From the NCBI GenBank assembly GCA_018712905.1, contig DVGD01000130.1, forward strand, positions 1 through 6,668: DNA of 6,668 bases. Reading direction: 5' to 3'. Position numbers and translations under genes: made by a program. This DNA is from Candidatus Avoscillospira stercoripullorum (GTDB lineage: Bacteria; Bacillota; Clostridia; Oscillospirales; Oscillospiraceae). The notes below the pieces were generated by a model. It was given only the letters and a program-made list of their open reading frames with translations, was not told the origin of the DNA and ran no database searches. This document shows positions 1 to 5,690 of the stretch, in pieces (the stretch's first letter is position 1; each line of letters begins with the position of its first letter).

Positions 1-4
1 CCGC

Positions 5-33
5 TTGACAACGCCCGGGCGGTGTGGTAGTAT
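5..33 (+). promoter_or_regulatory. Probable sigma-A promoter of the ilv-leu operon
   Basis: A perfect -35 hexamer TTGACA lies at 5-10. After a 17-base spacer comes TAGTAT at 28-33, a 4/6 match to the -10 consensus, preceded directly by TGG at 25-27, which fits an extended -10 (TGn). A TATAAC at 31-36 is a better hexamer but would give a 20-base spacer. Transcription would start near 40, just ahead of the T-box leader, which supports the call. No experimental start site is known here. Confidence 0.6.
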
Positions 34-132
34 AACTGCAACATCGTGAAATACGTTGACGGAAATTACGCCTTGGTTGGAGCGTTTCAGAGAGCCGGCG
101 GTGGCTGCGAGCCGGTACCGAAGACCTTGTGC

Positions 133-135
133 ATC
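133..135 (+). promoter_or_regulatory. Candidate T-box specifier codon AUC (Ile)
   Basis: With GGAA 61-64 paired to TTCC 139-142 and CGC 69-71 paired to GTG 129-131, the 3' strand of the internal loop is CATCTGC (132-138). ATC is the triplet in it that codes for a branched-chain amino acid and fits an ilv-leu operon. Alternatives nearby are CTT 126-128 (Leu) and GTG 129-131 (Val), both of which my fold places in or beside helix. TGC 136-138 (Cys) is in the loop but does not fit the context. Confidence 0.5.
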
Positions 136-259
136 TGCTTCCCGAGTAGGGCGCCCCAAAAGTTACATGAGTAGGGCGTCACGGTTGCCCCGTTACAGGC
201 TAGGAGCTTGCTGGAGCTTTGAACAAAGTGATCGTCCATCCCCTCAGGATGCGATAATC

Positions 260-286
260 AGGGTGGTACCGCGATAATTCGTCCCT
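260..286 (+). promoter_or_regulatory. T-box antiterminator with tRNA acceptor-binding bulge
   Basis: The conserved T-box sequence AGGGTGGTACCGCG is at 260-273. AGGG 260-263 can pair with CCCT 283-286 and GCG 271-273 with CGT 280-282, leaving the family's 7-base bulge TGGTACC. TGGT at 264-267 would pair with the ACCA end of an uncharged tRNA whose discriminator base is A, as in isoleucine, leucine and valine tRNAs. CCCT is also the start of the terminator's 5' strand, so the two structures exclude each other, which is the switch itself. Confidence 0.92.
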
Positions 287-314
287 GAAGCCGATAGGCT
301 TCAGGGCTTTTTTT
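283..314 (+). terminator. Intrinsic terminator of the T-box leader
   Basis: CCCTGAAGCC (283-292) is a perfect complement of GGCTTCAGGG (297-306), giving a 10-bp stem closed by a GATA loop. A C and then seven T residues (308-314) follow. It lies just after the T-box and shares CCCT with the antiterminator. Charged tRNA should favour this form and stop transcription about 60 bases before ilvB. Confidence 0.95.
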
Positions 315-374
315 CAACCTGCCGTCTCCCAGCACCTCACCCCGGTGTACAGTAAATCAAAGGAGGAAGTCCCT

Positions 375-2081
375 ATGCAAATGACAGGCGCGAAGATCTT
401 GATGGAATGTCTGCTGGAGCAGGGGGTCGATACAATTTTCGGCTACCCCGGCGGCACCATCCTCAATGTCTACGACGAGCTTTATAACTATGGCGGGAAG
501 GTGCGCCATATTCTCACCGCCCACGAGCAGGGCGCGTCCCATGCCGCTGACGGCTATGCCCGTTCCACCGGCAAGGTGGGCGTATGCTTCGCCACCTCGG
601 GTCCCGGCTGCACCAACCTCACCACCGGCATTGCCACGGCCTATATGGACTCGTCGCCTGTGGTCTTCATCACCTGCAATGTCAGCGAGAACCTCATCGG
701 CAAGGACTCCTTCCAGGAGGTGGACATCACCGGCATCACCATGCCCATCACCAAGTGCAACTACATGGTGCGGGACGTTACCCAGCTGGCCGACATCGTC
801 CGCGAGGCTTTTGCCATCGCCAGGGGCGGCAGACCGGGGCCGGTGCTCATTGATATCGTGAAAAACGTCACTGCCGAGACGGCGGAGTTCACCCCGCTGC
901 CCCGGGAGGAGCACGCCAGCGAAGGCCGCCTGGGCGCGCTCATCAAGCGTGCCTCCCACGATTTAAAGCTCCCCGAGCCCGACATGGGCGACGTGGAAAA
1001 GCTGGCCGAGATGATTCGCCAGTCGAAAAAGCCCCTTCTCATCTGCGGCGGCGGCGTGGTGCGCGGCCGCGCCCACCAGGAGTTTTTGAAGCTGGCCGAG
1101 AAGATCGACTCTCCCGTGGCCATCACCGTCATGGGCGCCGGCGGCTTCCGGGGGCGCAATCCCCTGACCACCGGCATGATCGGCATGCACGGCTCCCAGG
1201 CCTCCAATATGGCCGTGGACGCCTGCGATTTGCTCATCGCCGTGGGCTGCCGGTTCTCTGACCGGGTGGCTCTCGATCCCAAGACCTTTGCCGCCCAGGC
1301 CAAGATTGTCCAGATTGACATCGACCGGGCGGAGATCAATAAGAACGTCCAGACCGACCACCACATCATCGGCGACGCCAAGCGCGTCCTGGAGCTCTTG
1401 GACGGCATGCTGAGCCAGCAGGATCACAGCGAGTGGAAGAAATACGTCTTCTCCTTCAAGACCGAGACGGAGTACGACGAGGGCGGCTCCACCCTCACCC
1501 CCAAGCAGATCTCCGACGTCATCGCCCGCATCTGCCCCCAGGATACCATCGTGGCCACCGACGTGGGACAGCACCAGATGTGGGTTGCCCAGCACTTCCA
1601 CTATGACTATCCCGGCCAGCTTCTGACCTCCGGCGGCTTCGGCACCATGGGCTTCGGCCTGGGCGCGGCCATCGGCGCCAAGGTGGGCAATCCCGAGAAG
1701 ACCGTCATCCACGTCACCGGCGACGGCAGCTTCCGCATGAACTGCAACGAACTGGCCACGGAGCAGTATTATAACCTGCCCATCATCACCTTTATCTATA
1801 ATAACCAGACTTTGGGCATGGTTCGCCAGTGGCAGACGCTCATCTATAACGGCCACTACTCCCAGACGACCCTGGATCGTGGCCCCGACTTTGTAAAGCT
1901 GGCCGAGGCCTATGGCCTGGGCGGCAAGCGGGTATGCACGGTGCCGGAGCTGGAGGCCGCAGTGAAGGAAGCGCTTGCCAGCGGCCGCGGCTACGTCATC
2001 GACTGTGCCATTGAAATGGATGAGATGGTTCGTCCCATGGTGCCCGGCGGCGGACGGATCACCCATTTCCTGGTGGATTAA
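375..2081 (+). CDS. ilvB: Acetolactate synthase, large (catalytic) subunit
   Basis: This enzyme condenses two pyruvates to 2-acetolactate, or pyruvate with 2-ketobutyrate to 2-aceto-2-hydroxybutyrate. It is the first common step of valine, leucine and isoleucine synthesis, is cytosolic, and uses ThDP, Mg2+ and FAD. The product is 568 residues, normal for the family. The N-terminal ThDP (pyrimidine-binding) domain carries the catalytic glutamate E51 in HEQGASHAADGYAR and the SFQEVD segment at 112-117. A central FAD-type domain spans about 205-345. The C-terminal ThDP domain has GDG at 449-451 and NN at 476-477, then GMVRQWQ at 481-487. I chose ATG 375 because AGGAGG (361-366) sits 8 bases upstream. 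An in-frame GTG at 345 would put the ribosome site inside the gene. It is the first gene after the T-box and its stop lies 10 bases before ilvN, whose product is its regulatory partner. IlvB and IlvG/IlvI-type paralogues cannot be told apart, but the anabolic FAD-dependent type is clear from the context. Confidence 0.97.
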   Translation: MQMTGAKILMECLLEQGVDTIFGYPGGTILNVYDELYNYGGKVRHILTAHEQGASHAADGYARSTGKVGVCFATSGPGCTNLTTGIATAYMDSSPVVFITCNVSENLIGKDSFQEVDITGITMPITKCNYMVRDVTQLADIVREAFAIARGGRPGPVLIDIVKNVTAETAEFTPLPREEHASEGRLGALIKRASHDLKLPEPDMGDVEKLAEMIRQSKKPLLICGGGVVRGRAHQEFLKLAEKIDSPVAITVMGAGGFRGRNPLTTGMIGMHGSQASNMAVDACDLLIAVGCRFSDRVALDPKTFAAQAKIVQIDIDRAEINKNVQTDHHIIGDAKRVLELLDGMLSQQDHSEWKKYVFSFKTETEYDEGGSTLTPKQISDVIARICPQDTIVATDVGQHQMWVAQHFHYDYPGQLLTSGGFGTMGFGLGAAIGAKVGNPEKTVIHVTGDGSFRMNCNELATEQYYNLPIITFIYNNQTLGMVRQWQTLIYNGHYSQTTLDRGPDFVKLAEAYGLGGKRVCTVPELEAAVKEALASGRGYVIDCAIEMDEMVRPMVPGGGRITHFLVD

Positions 2082-2091
2082 GGAGGCAGCT

Positions 2092-2643
2092 ATGGATCAA
2101 ATGGAAAGACGTTCCCTCTCGGTTTTGGTGGACAACGAGGCCGGTGTCCTCTCCCAGGTCTCCCGGATGTTCTCCCGGAAGGGCTATAATATTGAATCCC
2201 TGGCCGTGGGCACCACCGATGACCCTTCGGTCTCCCGTATCACCATCGAGGTCATGGCCGACGAGAAGCACACCAATCTTCTCTGCAACCAGCTTCGCAA
2301 GCTCCTGCCGGTTCACTCGGTGAAGCTTTTAAATCCCGACAACTCCATCCGCCGGGAGCTCATTCTCATCAAGGTCAACGCAGCCTCCTCCGAGGCCTGC
2401 AACCGTGTCATCCAGGTGGCCAATATCTTCCGGGCGTCGATCATCGACGTCTCACCCACGACGCTGACCCTCGCCATGATCGGCGAGGAGAGCAAGGCCG
2501 AGGCCATTGTGGGTCTCGTGAAAGAGTTCGGTATCCTCGAGCTGGTGCGCACCGGCATGGTGGCGCTGGAACGCGGTACAGATACAATCTATGAAGCAAC
2601 CAAAGAAAAAGGAGAGTTCGATTATGGCAAAAATGTATTATGA
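2092..2643 (+). CDS. ilvN: Acetolactate synthase, small (regulatory) subunit
   Basis: This is the regulatory subunit that binds IlvB, raises its activity and usually confers feedback inhibition by valine. The product is 183 residues, slightly longer than the usual 160-175. An ACT domain covers about residues 6-80, with VLVDNEAGVLSQVSRMFSRK near the N-terminus and GYNIESLAVG at 31-40. By analogy with E. coli IlvH, N15, G18 and N33 fall at the effector-binding loop, which suggests that feedback control is kept (inference). The C-terminal ALS small-subunit domain spans about 85-160. ATG 2092 is preceded by AAGGAGG (2080-2086), which overlaps the ilvB stop codon, so the two subunits are probably translated in a coupled way. 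The last 20 bases overlap the start of ilvC. The charged tail after about residue 162 is weakly constrained in the family. The gene could equally be called ilvH; the family is certain. Confidence 0.95.
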   Translation: MDQMERRSLSVLVDNEAGVLSQVSRMFSRKGYNIESLAVGTTDDPSVSRITIEVMADEKHTNLLCNQLRKLLPVHSVKLLNPDNSIRRELILIKVNAASSEACNRVIQVANIFRASIIDVSPTTLTLAMIGEESKAEAIVGLVKEFGILELVRTGMVALERGTDTIYEATKEKGEFDYGKNVL

Positions 2644-3643
2644 GAAGGATTGCGACCTGAGCAAGCTGGACGGCAAGAAGATTGCCATCATCGGTTATGG
2701 TTCCCAGGGTCACGCCCATGCGCTCAACCTCAGAGATTCCGGCTGTGACGTCATCGTGGGTCTTCGCAAGGGCGGCAAGTCCTGGCCGGTGGCCGAAGCC
2801 GACGGCTTCAACGTCATGACCGTTGCCGAGGCCACCCAGGCCGCCGACATCATCATGATCCTCATCAACGACGAGGCGCAGGCCGATATGTATAAGAAGG
2901 ATATCGCCCCCTACCTCACTGCCGGCAAGGCCATCGCCTTCGCCCACGGCTTCAACATCCGCTATAAGCAGATCGTGCCCCCCGCCGACGTGGATGTGTT
3001 CATGGCCGCACCCAAGGGTCCCGGCCACACCGTCCGCTCCCAGTACGTCGCCGGCAAGGGTGTGCCCTGCCTGATCGCCGTGGAGCAGGACGCCACCGGC
3101 AAGGCCTATGACATCGCCCTGGCCTACATCGCCGGCATCGGCGGCGCCCGTGCGGGCATCATGGAGACCACCATGCACGACGAGACCGAGACCGACCTCT
3201 TTGGCGAGCAGACCGTCCTGTGCGGCGGCGTGGTGGATCTCATGCGCTGCGGCTTCGAAGTGCTGGTGGAGGCCGGCTACGAGCCCGAGAACGCATACTT
3301 CGAGTGCATCCACGAGATGAAGCTCATCGTCGACCTCATCAACAAGGGCGGCGTGGCGGCCATGAACTACTCCATCTCCGACACCGCCGAGTTTGGCGAG
3401 TACGTCTCCGGCCCCCGTGTCCTGCCCGCTGAGCAGGTCAAGGCCAACATGCGCGCCGTGCTCCAGGACATCCAAGACGGCACCTTCGCCGGGAAGTGGA
3501 TCGCCGAGAACAAGAACGGCCGCTGCTTCTTCAACTCCAAGCGCGAAGCCCTGGCCAAGCATCCCATGGAAGTCGTCGGCAAGCGCCTGCGCGAGCAGAT
3601 GCTCTGGAAGAACGACGCAAACCTGGACAACGCGTCCAACTAA
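2624..3643 (+). CDS. ilvC: Ketol-acid reductoisomerase (class I)
   Basis: It converts 2-acetolactate (or 2-aceto-2-hydroxybutyrate) to the 2,3-dihydroxy acid by a Mg2+-dependent alkyl shift and an NAD(P)H-dependent reduction. The 339-residue length is that of the short class I form. The N-terminal Rossmann domain has GYGSQGHAHALNL (24-36), then the cofactor loop LRKGGKSW (47-54). The catalytic histidine is probably H108 in FAHGFNI, and KGPGHTVR is at 131-138. The knotted C-terminal domain has the metal ligands D191 and E195 (ETDLFGEQ), E227 and E231 (ECIHEMK), and the substrate-binding SISDTAE at 250-256. The loop has a lysine and a serine but no acidic residue, which fits NADPH preference. 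I chose ATG 2624 because GGAG (2611-2614) sits 9 bases upstream. An in-frame ATG at 2591 would add 11 residues and lacks such a site. The start overlaps the end of ilvN by 20 bases, which points to translational coupling. Confidence 0.97.
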   Translation: MAKMYYEKDCDLSKLDGKKIAIIGYGSQGHAHALNLRDSGCDVIVGLRKGGKSWPVAEADGFNVMTVAEATQAADIIMILINDEAQADMYKKDIAPYLTAGKAIAFAHGFNIRYKQIVPPADVDVFMAAPKGPGHTVRSQYVAGKGVPCLIAVEQDATGKAYDIALAYIAGIGGARAGIMETTMHDETETDLFGEQTVLCGGVVDLMRCGFEVLVEAGYEPENAYFECIHEMKLIVDLINKGGVAAMNYSISDTAEFGEYVSGPRVLPAEQVKANMRAVLQDIQDGTFAGKWIAENKNGRCFFNSKREALAKHPMEVVGKRLREQMLWKNDANLDNASN

Positions 3644-3734
3644 GATCAAACCGCAGCGCCAAAGGCCCCCTTGTGCAAAGGGCCCGCAAGGGAGCGCTGC
3701 CTGTGGCAGATGCAGCGACCGCAGCGGTTGGGCA

Positions 3735-3782
3735 GCCGCTTGCCTTGGCGGGCCTTAACACGGGCCGCCAAGGCTTAGCGGC
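3735..3782. repeat. Long inverted repeat (hairpin) inside the intergenic element
   Basis: GCCTTGGCGG (3742-3751) is a perfect complement of CCGCCAAGGC (3765-3774). Beyond a small T/TT internal loop, GCCGCT (3735-3740) pairs with AGCGGC (3777-3782), giving 16 base pairs around a 13-base loop. GGTT 3726-3729 can also pair with AACC 3783-3786. No T-run follows (GCAACCCGG), so it is not a standard terminator. It may be the core of a separate element inserted into the larger one. Confidence 0.8.
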
Positions 3783-3875
3783 AACCCGGAGCTGGCGCGC
3801 GAAGCGCGACTGGGGGATTGAAAGCTGCCGGTGATTGCCGGCTCTGATCCCCTCCGTCAGGCCTTCGGCCTGCCA

Positions 3876-3900
3876 CCTCCCCTTGGTCACCAAGGGGAGG
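3876..3900. repeat. Perfect 11-bp hairpin at the right end of the element
   Basis: CCTCCCCTTGG (3876-3886) pairs perfectly with CCAAGGGGAGG (3890-3900) around a TCA loop. Only CTTT follows before GGG, so it would be a weak terminator at best. Its 3' strand doubles as part of the right terminal inverted repeat. Confidence 0.75.
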
Positions 3901-3937
3901 CTTTGGGAGGCGGTATGCGCCCAACAGCGAATCGGCG

Positions 3938-3972
3938 GGGGAAAGGGGAGAGGCTTCCTTTCCGTTTTCCCC
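3938..3972. repeat. Purine/pyrimidine hairpin upstream of ilvD
   Basis: GGGGAAA (3938-3944) pairs with TTTCCCC (3966-3972). After a 2-by-2 mismatch (GG 3945-3946, GT 3964-3965), GGAGAGG (3947-3953) pairs with CCTTTCC (3957-3963), with one G-U pair, around a CTT loop. It ends about 30 bases before the ilvD ribosome binding site. With no following T-run, an RNA stabiliser or processing site is as plausible as termination. It has no known family that I recognise. Confidence 0.6.
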
Positions 3973-3977
3973 GGTCG

Positions 3978-3987
3978 ATTGGCCAAT
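3978..3987. promoter_or_regulatory. Short palindrome upstream of ilvD, possible operator
   Basis: ATTGGCCAAT is a perfect 10-base palindrome 25 bases before the ilvD start codon, in the only AT-rich patch of the intergenic region. It could be an operator or part of a promoter region, but ten bases can arise by chance and no partner promoter is evident. Confidence 0.2.
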
Positions 3988-4012
3988 TATTTTGAACATT
4001 TGGAGGGTCACT

Positions 4013-5677
4013 ATGCGTTCGGAACAGATCAAAACCGGTGTGGGGCGCGCCCCCAACAGAAGCCTTTTATATGCCCTGGGCTTGACCGAGGAGGAGCTTT
4101 CCCGCCCCCTGGTCGGCATTGTCAGCTCCTATAACGAAATCGTTCCGGGACATATGAACCTGGATAAAATTGCCGAGGCCGTCAAGGCCGGCGTCCGCGC
4201 CGCCGGCGGCACCCCAATCATGTTCCCGGCCATTGCCGTCTGCGACGGCATCGCCATGGGGCACATCGGCATGAAATACTCCCTGGTCACCCGGGATCTC
4301 ATCGCCGACTCCACCGAGGCCATGGTCATGGCGCACCAGTTCGACGGTCTGGTGATGATCCCCAACTGCGATAAAAACGTGCCCGGCCTTCTCATGGCCG
4401 CCGCCCGTTTGGATATCCCCACCATCTTCTGCTCCGGCGGCCCCATGCTGGCCGGAAAGCTCAAAGACGGCCGCCGCACCTGCCTGAGCCACATGTTCGA
4501 GGCCGTGGGCGCCTACCACGCCGGTACCTTGGATGAGGACGGCGTCCGGGACTACGAGGAAAATGCCTGCCCGTCCTGCGGCTCCTGCTCGGGCATGTAC
4601 ACCGCCAACTCCATGAACTGCCTCACCGAGGCCATCGGCATGGCGCTTCCCGGCAACGGCACCATTCCCGCGCCCTACTCCGCCCGGCTGCGCCTGGCCA
4701 AGAAGGCCGGTATGCAGGTGATGGAGCTCATCAAGAAGGACATCCGTCCCAGCCAGATCATGACTGAGGCTGCCTTCCGCAATGCCGAGACGGTGGATAT
4801 GGCCTTGGGCTGCTCCACCAATACCATGCTCCACCTGCCCGCCATCGCCCACGAGGCCGGCATCACCATCAGCCTGGACGAATCCAATGCCATCAGCGCC
4901 AAGACCCCCAACCTCTGCCACCTGGCACCTGCCGGGGACACCTTTATGGAGGATCTCGACCAGGCAGGCGGCGTCTACGGCGTGATGAAGGAGCTCACCA
5001 AGAAAAACCTCCTGGATCTCTCGGTGATGACCTGCACGGGAAAGACCATGGGCGAAAACCTGGAGCATGCGGAAAACCGCGACCCCGCGATCATCCGCCC
5101 CGTGGAGAATCCCTACTCCCAGTCCGGCGGCATCGCCGTTTTGAAGGGCAATTTGGCCGTGGACGGCTGCGTGGTCAAGCAGTCTGCCGTTGCCCCGGAG
5201 ATGATGGTGCACGAAGGCCCCGCCCGGGTCTTTAACTCCGAGGAGGAGGCCATCGCCGCCATCTATGGAAAGGAAATCAAGCCCGGCGACGTGGTGGTCA
5301 TCCGCTACGAAGGCCCCAAGGGCGGCCCCGGCATGCGCGAGATGCTCAACCCCACTTCGGCCATCTGCGGCATGGGCTTGGGCGAGAGCGTGGCGCTTTT
5401 AACCGACGGCCGCTTCTCCGGCGCCACCCGCGGCGCCTCCATCGGCCACATCAGCCCCGAGGCTGCTGCCGGCGGCACCATCGCCCTGGTGGAAGAGGGC
5501 GACCGCATCTTCATCGATATTCCGGGCTGCAAGATCGAGCTCAAGGTCTCTGACGAGGAACTTGCAAAGCGGCGTGCCGCCTGGGTTTGCCCGGAGCCGA
5601 AGATCAAGTCCGGCTATCTCCTGCGGTATGCCAAGCTGGTCTCCTCCGCCGACAAGGGCGCCATTTTACAGGCTTGA
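4013..5677 (+). CDS. ilvD: Dihydroxy-acid dehydratase, probably [4Fe-4S] type
   Basis: It dehydrates 2,3-dihydroxyisovalerate and 2,3-dihydroxy-3-methylvalerate to the 2-keto acids that precede valine and isoleucine. The product is 554 residues, typical of the IlvD/Edd family. The N-terminal Fe-S domain has CDGIAMGH (77-84, Mg ligand D78), PNCDKNVPG with C119, D120 and K121, and CPSCGSCSGMYTANSMNC (186-203), where C192 is the likely cluster ligand. The C-terminal domain has GPKGGPGMREM (434-444, with E443) and TDGRFSG (464-470), whose S469 is the expected catalytic base. At the position where plant-type [2Fe-2S] enzymes have a third cysteine (PCN), this protein has NEIVPGHMNL with G46, as E. 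coli and B. subtilis do. ATG 4013 has GGAGG (4002-4006) 6 bases upstream; an in-frame TTG at 3992 lies before that site and is rejected. The gene ends 13 bases before leuA. Confidence 0.97.
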   Translation: MRSEQIKTGVGRAPNRSLLYALGLTEEELSRPLVGIVSSYNEIVPGHMNLDKIAEAVKAGVRAAGGTPIMFPAIAVCDGIAMGHIGMKYSLVTRDLIADSTEAMVMAHQFDGLVMIPNCDKNVPGLLMAAARLDIPTIFCSGGPMLAGKLKDGRRTCLSHMFEAVGAYHAGTLDEDGVRDYEENACPSCGSCSGMYTANSMNCLTEAIGMALPGNGTIPAPYSARLRLAKKAGMQVMELIKKDIRPSQIMTEAAFRNAETVDMALGCSTNTMLHLPAIAHEAGITISLDESNAISAKTPNLCHLAPAGDTFMEDLDQAGGVYGVMKELTKKNLLDLSVMTCTGKTMGENLEHAENRDPAIIRPVENPYSQSGGIAVLKGNLAVDGCVVKQSAVAPEMMVHEGPARVFNSEEEAIAAIYGKEIKPGDVVVIRYEGPKGGPGMREMLNPTSAICGMGLGESVALLTDGRFSGATRGASIGHISPEAAAGGTIALVEEGDRIFIDIPGCKIELKVSDEELAKRRAAWVCPEPKIKSGYLLRYAKLVSSADKGAILQA

Positions 5678-5690
5678 TACGAGGTGCAAT

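Larger units (their letters stand above)
41..314 (+). ncRNA. T-box riboswitch leader, probably isoleucine-responsive
   Basis: This is a transcription-attenuating T-box leader that reads the charging state of a tRNA and controls ilvB and the genes behind it. The parts can be traced by eye. Stem I carries the AGAGAG bulge motif at 89-94 and an apical hairpin (GCCGGC 94-99 with GCCGGT 111-116) whose loop contains the conserved GGTGGCTGCGA. Stem II pairs CGCCC 152-156 with GGGCG 174-178 and has an AGTA on its 3' side. Stem IIA/B pairs ACGG 181-184 with CCGT 190-193, with a possible pseudoknot between GCC 187-189 and GGC 198-200. Stem III pairs ATCG-CATCC (231-241) with GGATG-CGAT (247-255). The T-box proper follows at 260-273. 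In my fold the specifier loop lies between GGAA 61-64 and TTCC 139-142 and exposes ATC at 133-135, an isoleucine codon. The gene context agrees, but the fold of lower stem I is hand-made, so the amino acid is less certain than the class. Confidence 0.93.
3659..3906. repeat. MITE/REP-like non-coding element with imperfect terminal inverted repeats
   Basis: The left end reads CCAAAGGCCCCCTTGTG (3659-3675). The reverse complement of the right end (3888-3906) reads CCAAAGCCTCCCCTTGGTG, which differs mainly by small indels. Inside are several hairpins: 3664-3684; 3735-3782; CGCGC-GAA-GCGCG (3796-3808); GCCGGT with GCCGGC (3827-3842), enclosed by GGGGAT 3813-3818 paired with ATCCCC 3847-3852; CAGGCC-TTC-GGCCTG (3858-3872); and a perfect 11-bp stem at 3876-3900. 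From memory, similar modules occur many times in intergenic regions of gut Oscillospiraceae; I could not check this. It has no room for a transposase, so any mobility would need one in trans. I see no clear target-site duplication. Confidence 0.65.
3644..4012. other. 369-base structured intergenic region between ilvC and ilvD
   Basis: No credible gene is present. Short open frames here are not preceded by ribosome binding sites, run into ilvC, or run through inverted repeats. The stretch is densely structured: an inverted-repeat-bounded element at 3659-3906, a long imperfect hairpin at 3938-3972, a palindrome at 3978-3987 and the ilvD ribosome binding site at 4002-4006. I see no hairpin followed by a T-run, so no convincing intrinsic terminator, and no confident promoter. 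Read-through from ilvC to ilvD remains likely but unproven. Confidence 0.8.

Noticed and set aside
56..277. 73-codon open frame on the + strand upstream of ilvB, a possible leader peptide
   Set aside because: It begins at TTG without a ribosome binding site and coincides with stems I-III and the T-box of the riboswitch. Its composition is set by RNA structure.
345..374. Upstream GTG start for ilvB adding 10 residues
   Set aside because: The AGGAGG site at 361-366 would then be within the gene, and family members start close to the QMTGA segment. ATG 375 has correct spacing.
963..2066. Long reverse-strand open frames opposite ilvB, and similar ones opposite ilvC, ilvD and leuA
   Set aside because: They are antisense shadows caused by GC-rich third positions. 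The products are low-complexity (G, A, H, V rich) with no recognisable domains, and the + strand genes are certain.
3876..3904. Intrinsic terminator between ilvC and ilvD
   Set aside because: The 11-bp stem is strong but is followed by only CTTT and then G-rich sequence, so rho-independent termination is not supported.
3531..3986. Open frames across the ilvC-ilvD gap on both strands
   Set aside because: They run from ilvC into inverted repeats, lack ribosome binding sites and encode no recognisable motif.
3960..4000. Separate promoter for ilvD
   Set aside because: The patch is AT-richer, but I found no -35/-10 pair with acceptable matches and spacing.
3644..4012. CRISPR array or tRNA/rRNA gene in the structured gap
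   Set aside because: There are no regularly spaced direct repeats and no tRNA cloverleaf or rRNA-like sequence. The structure consists of inverted repeats only.
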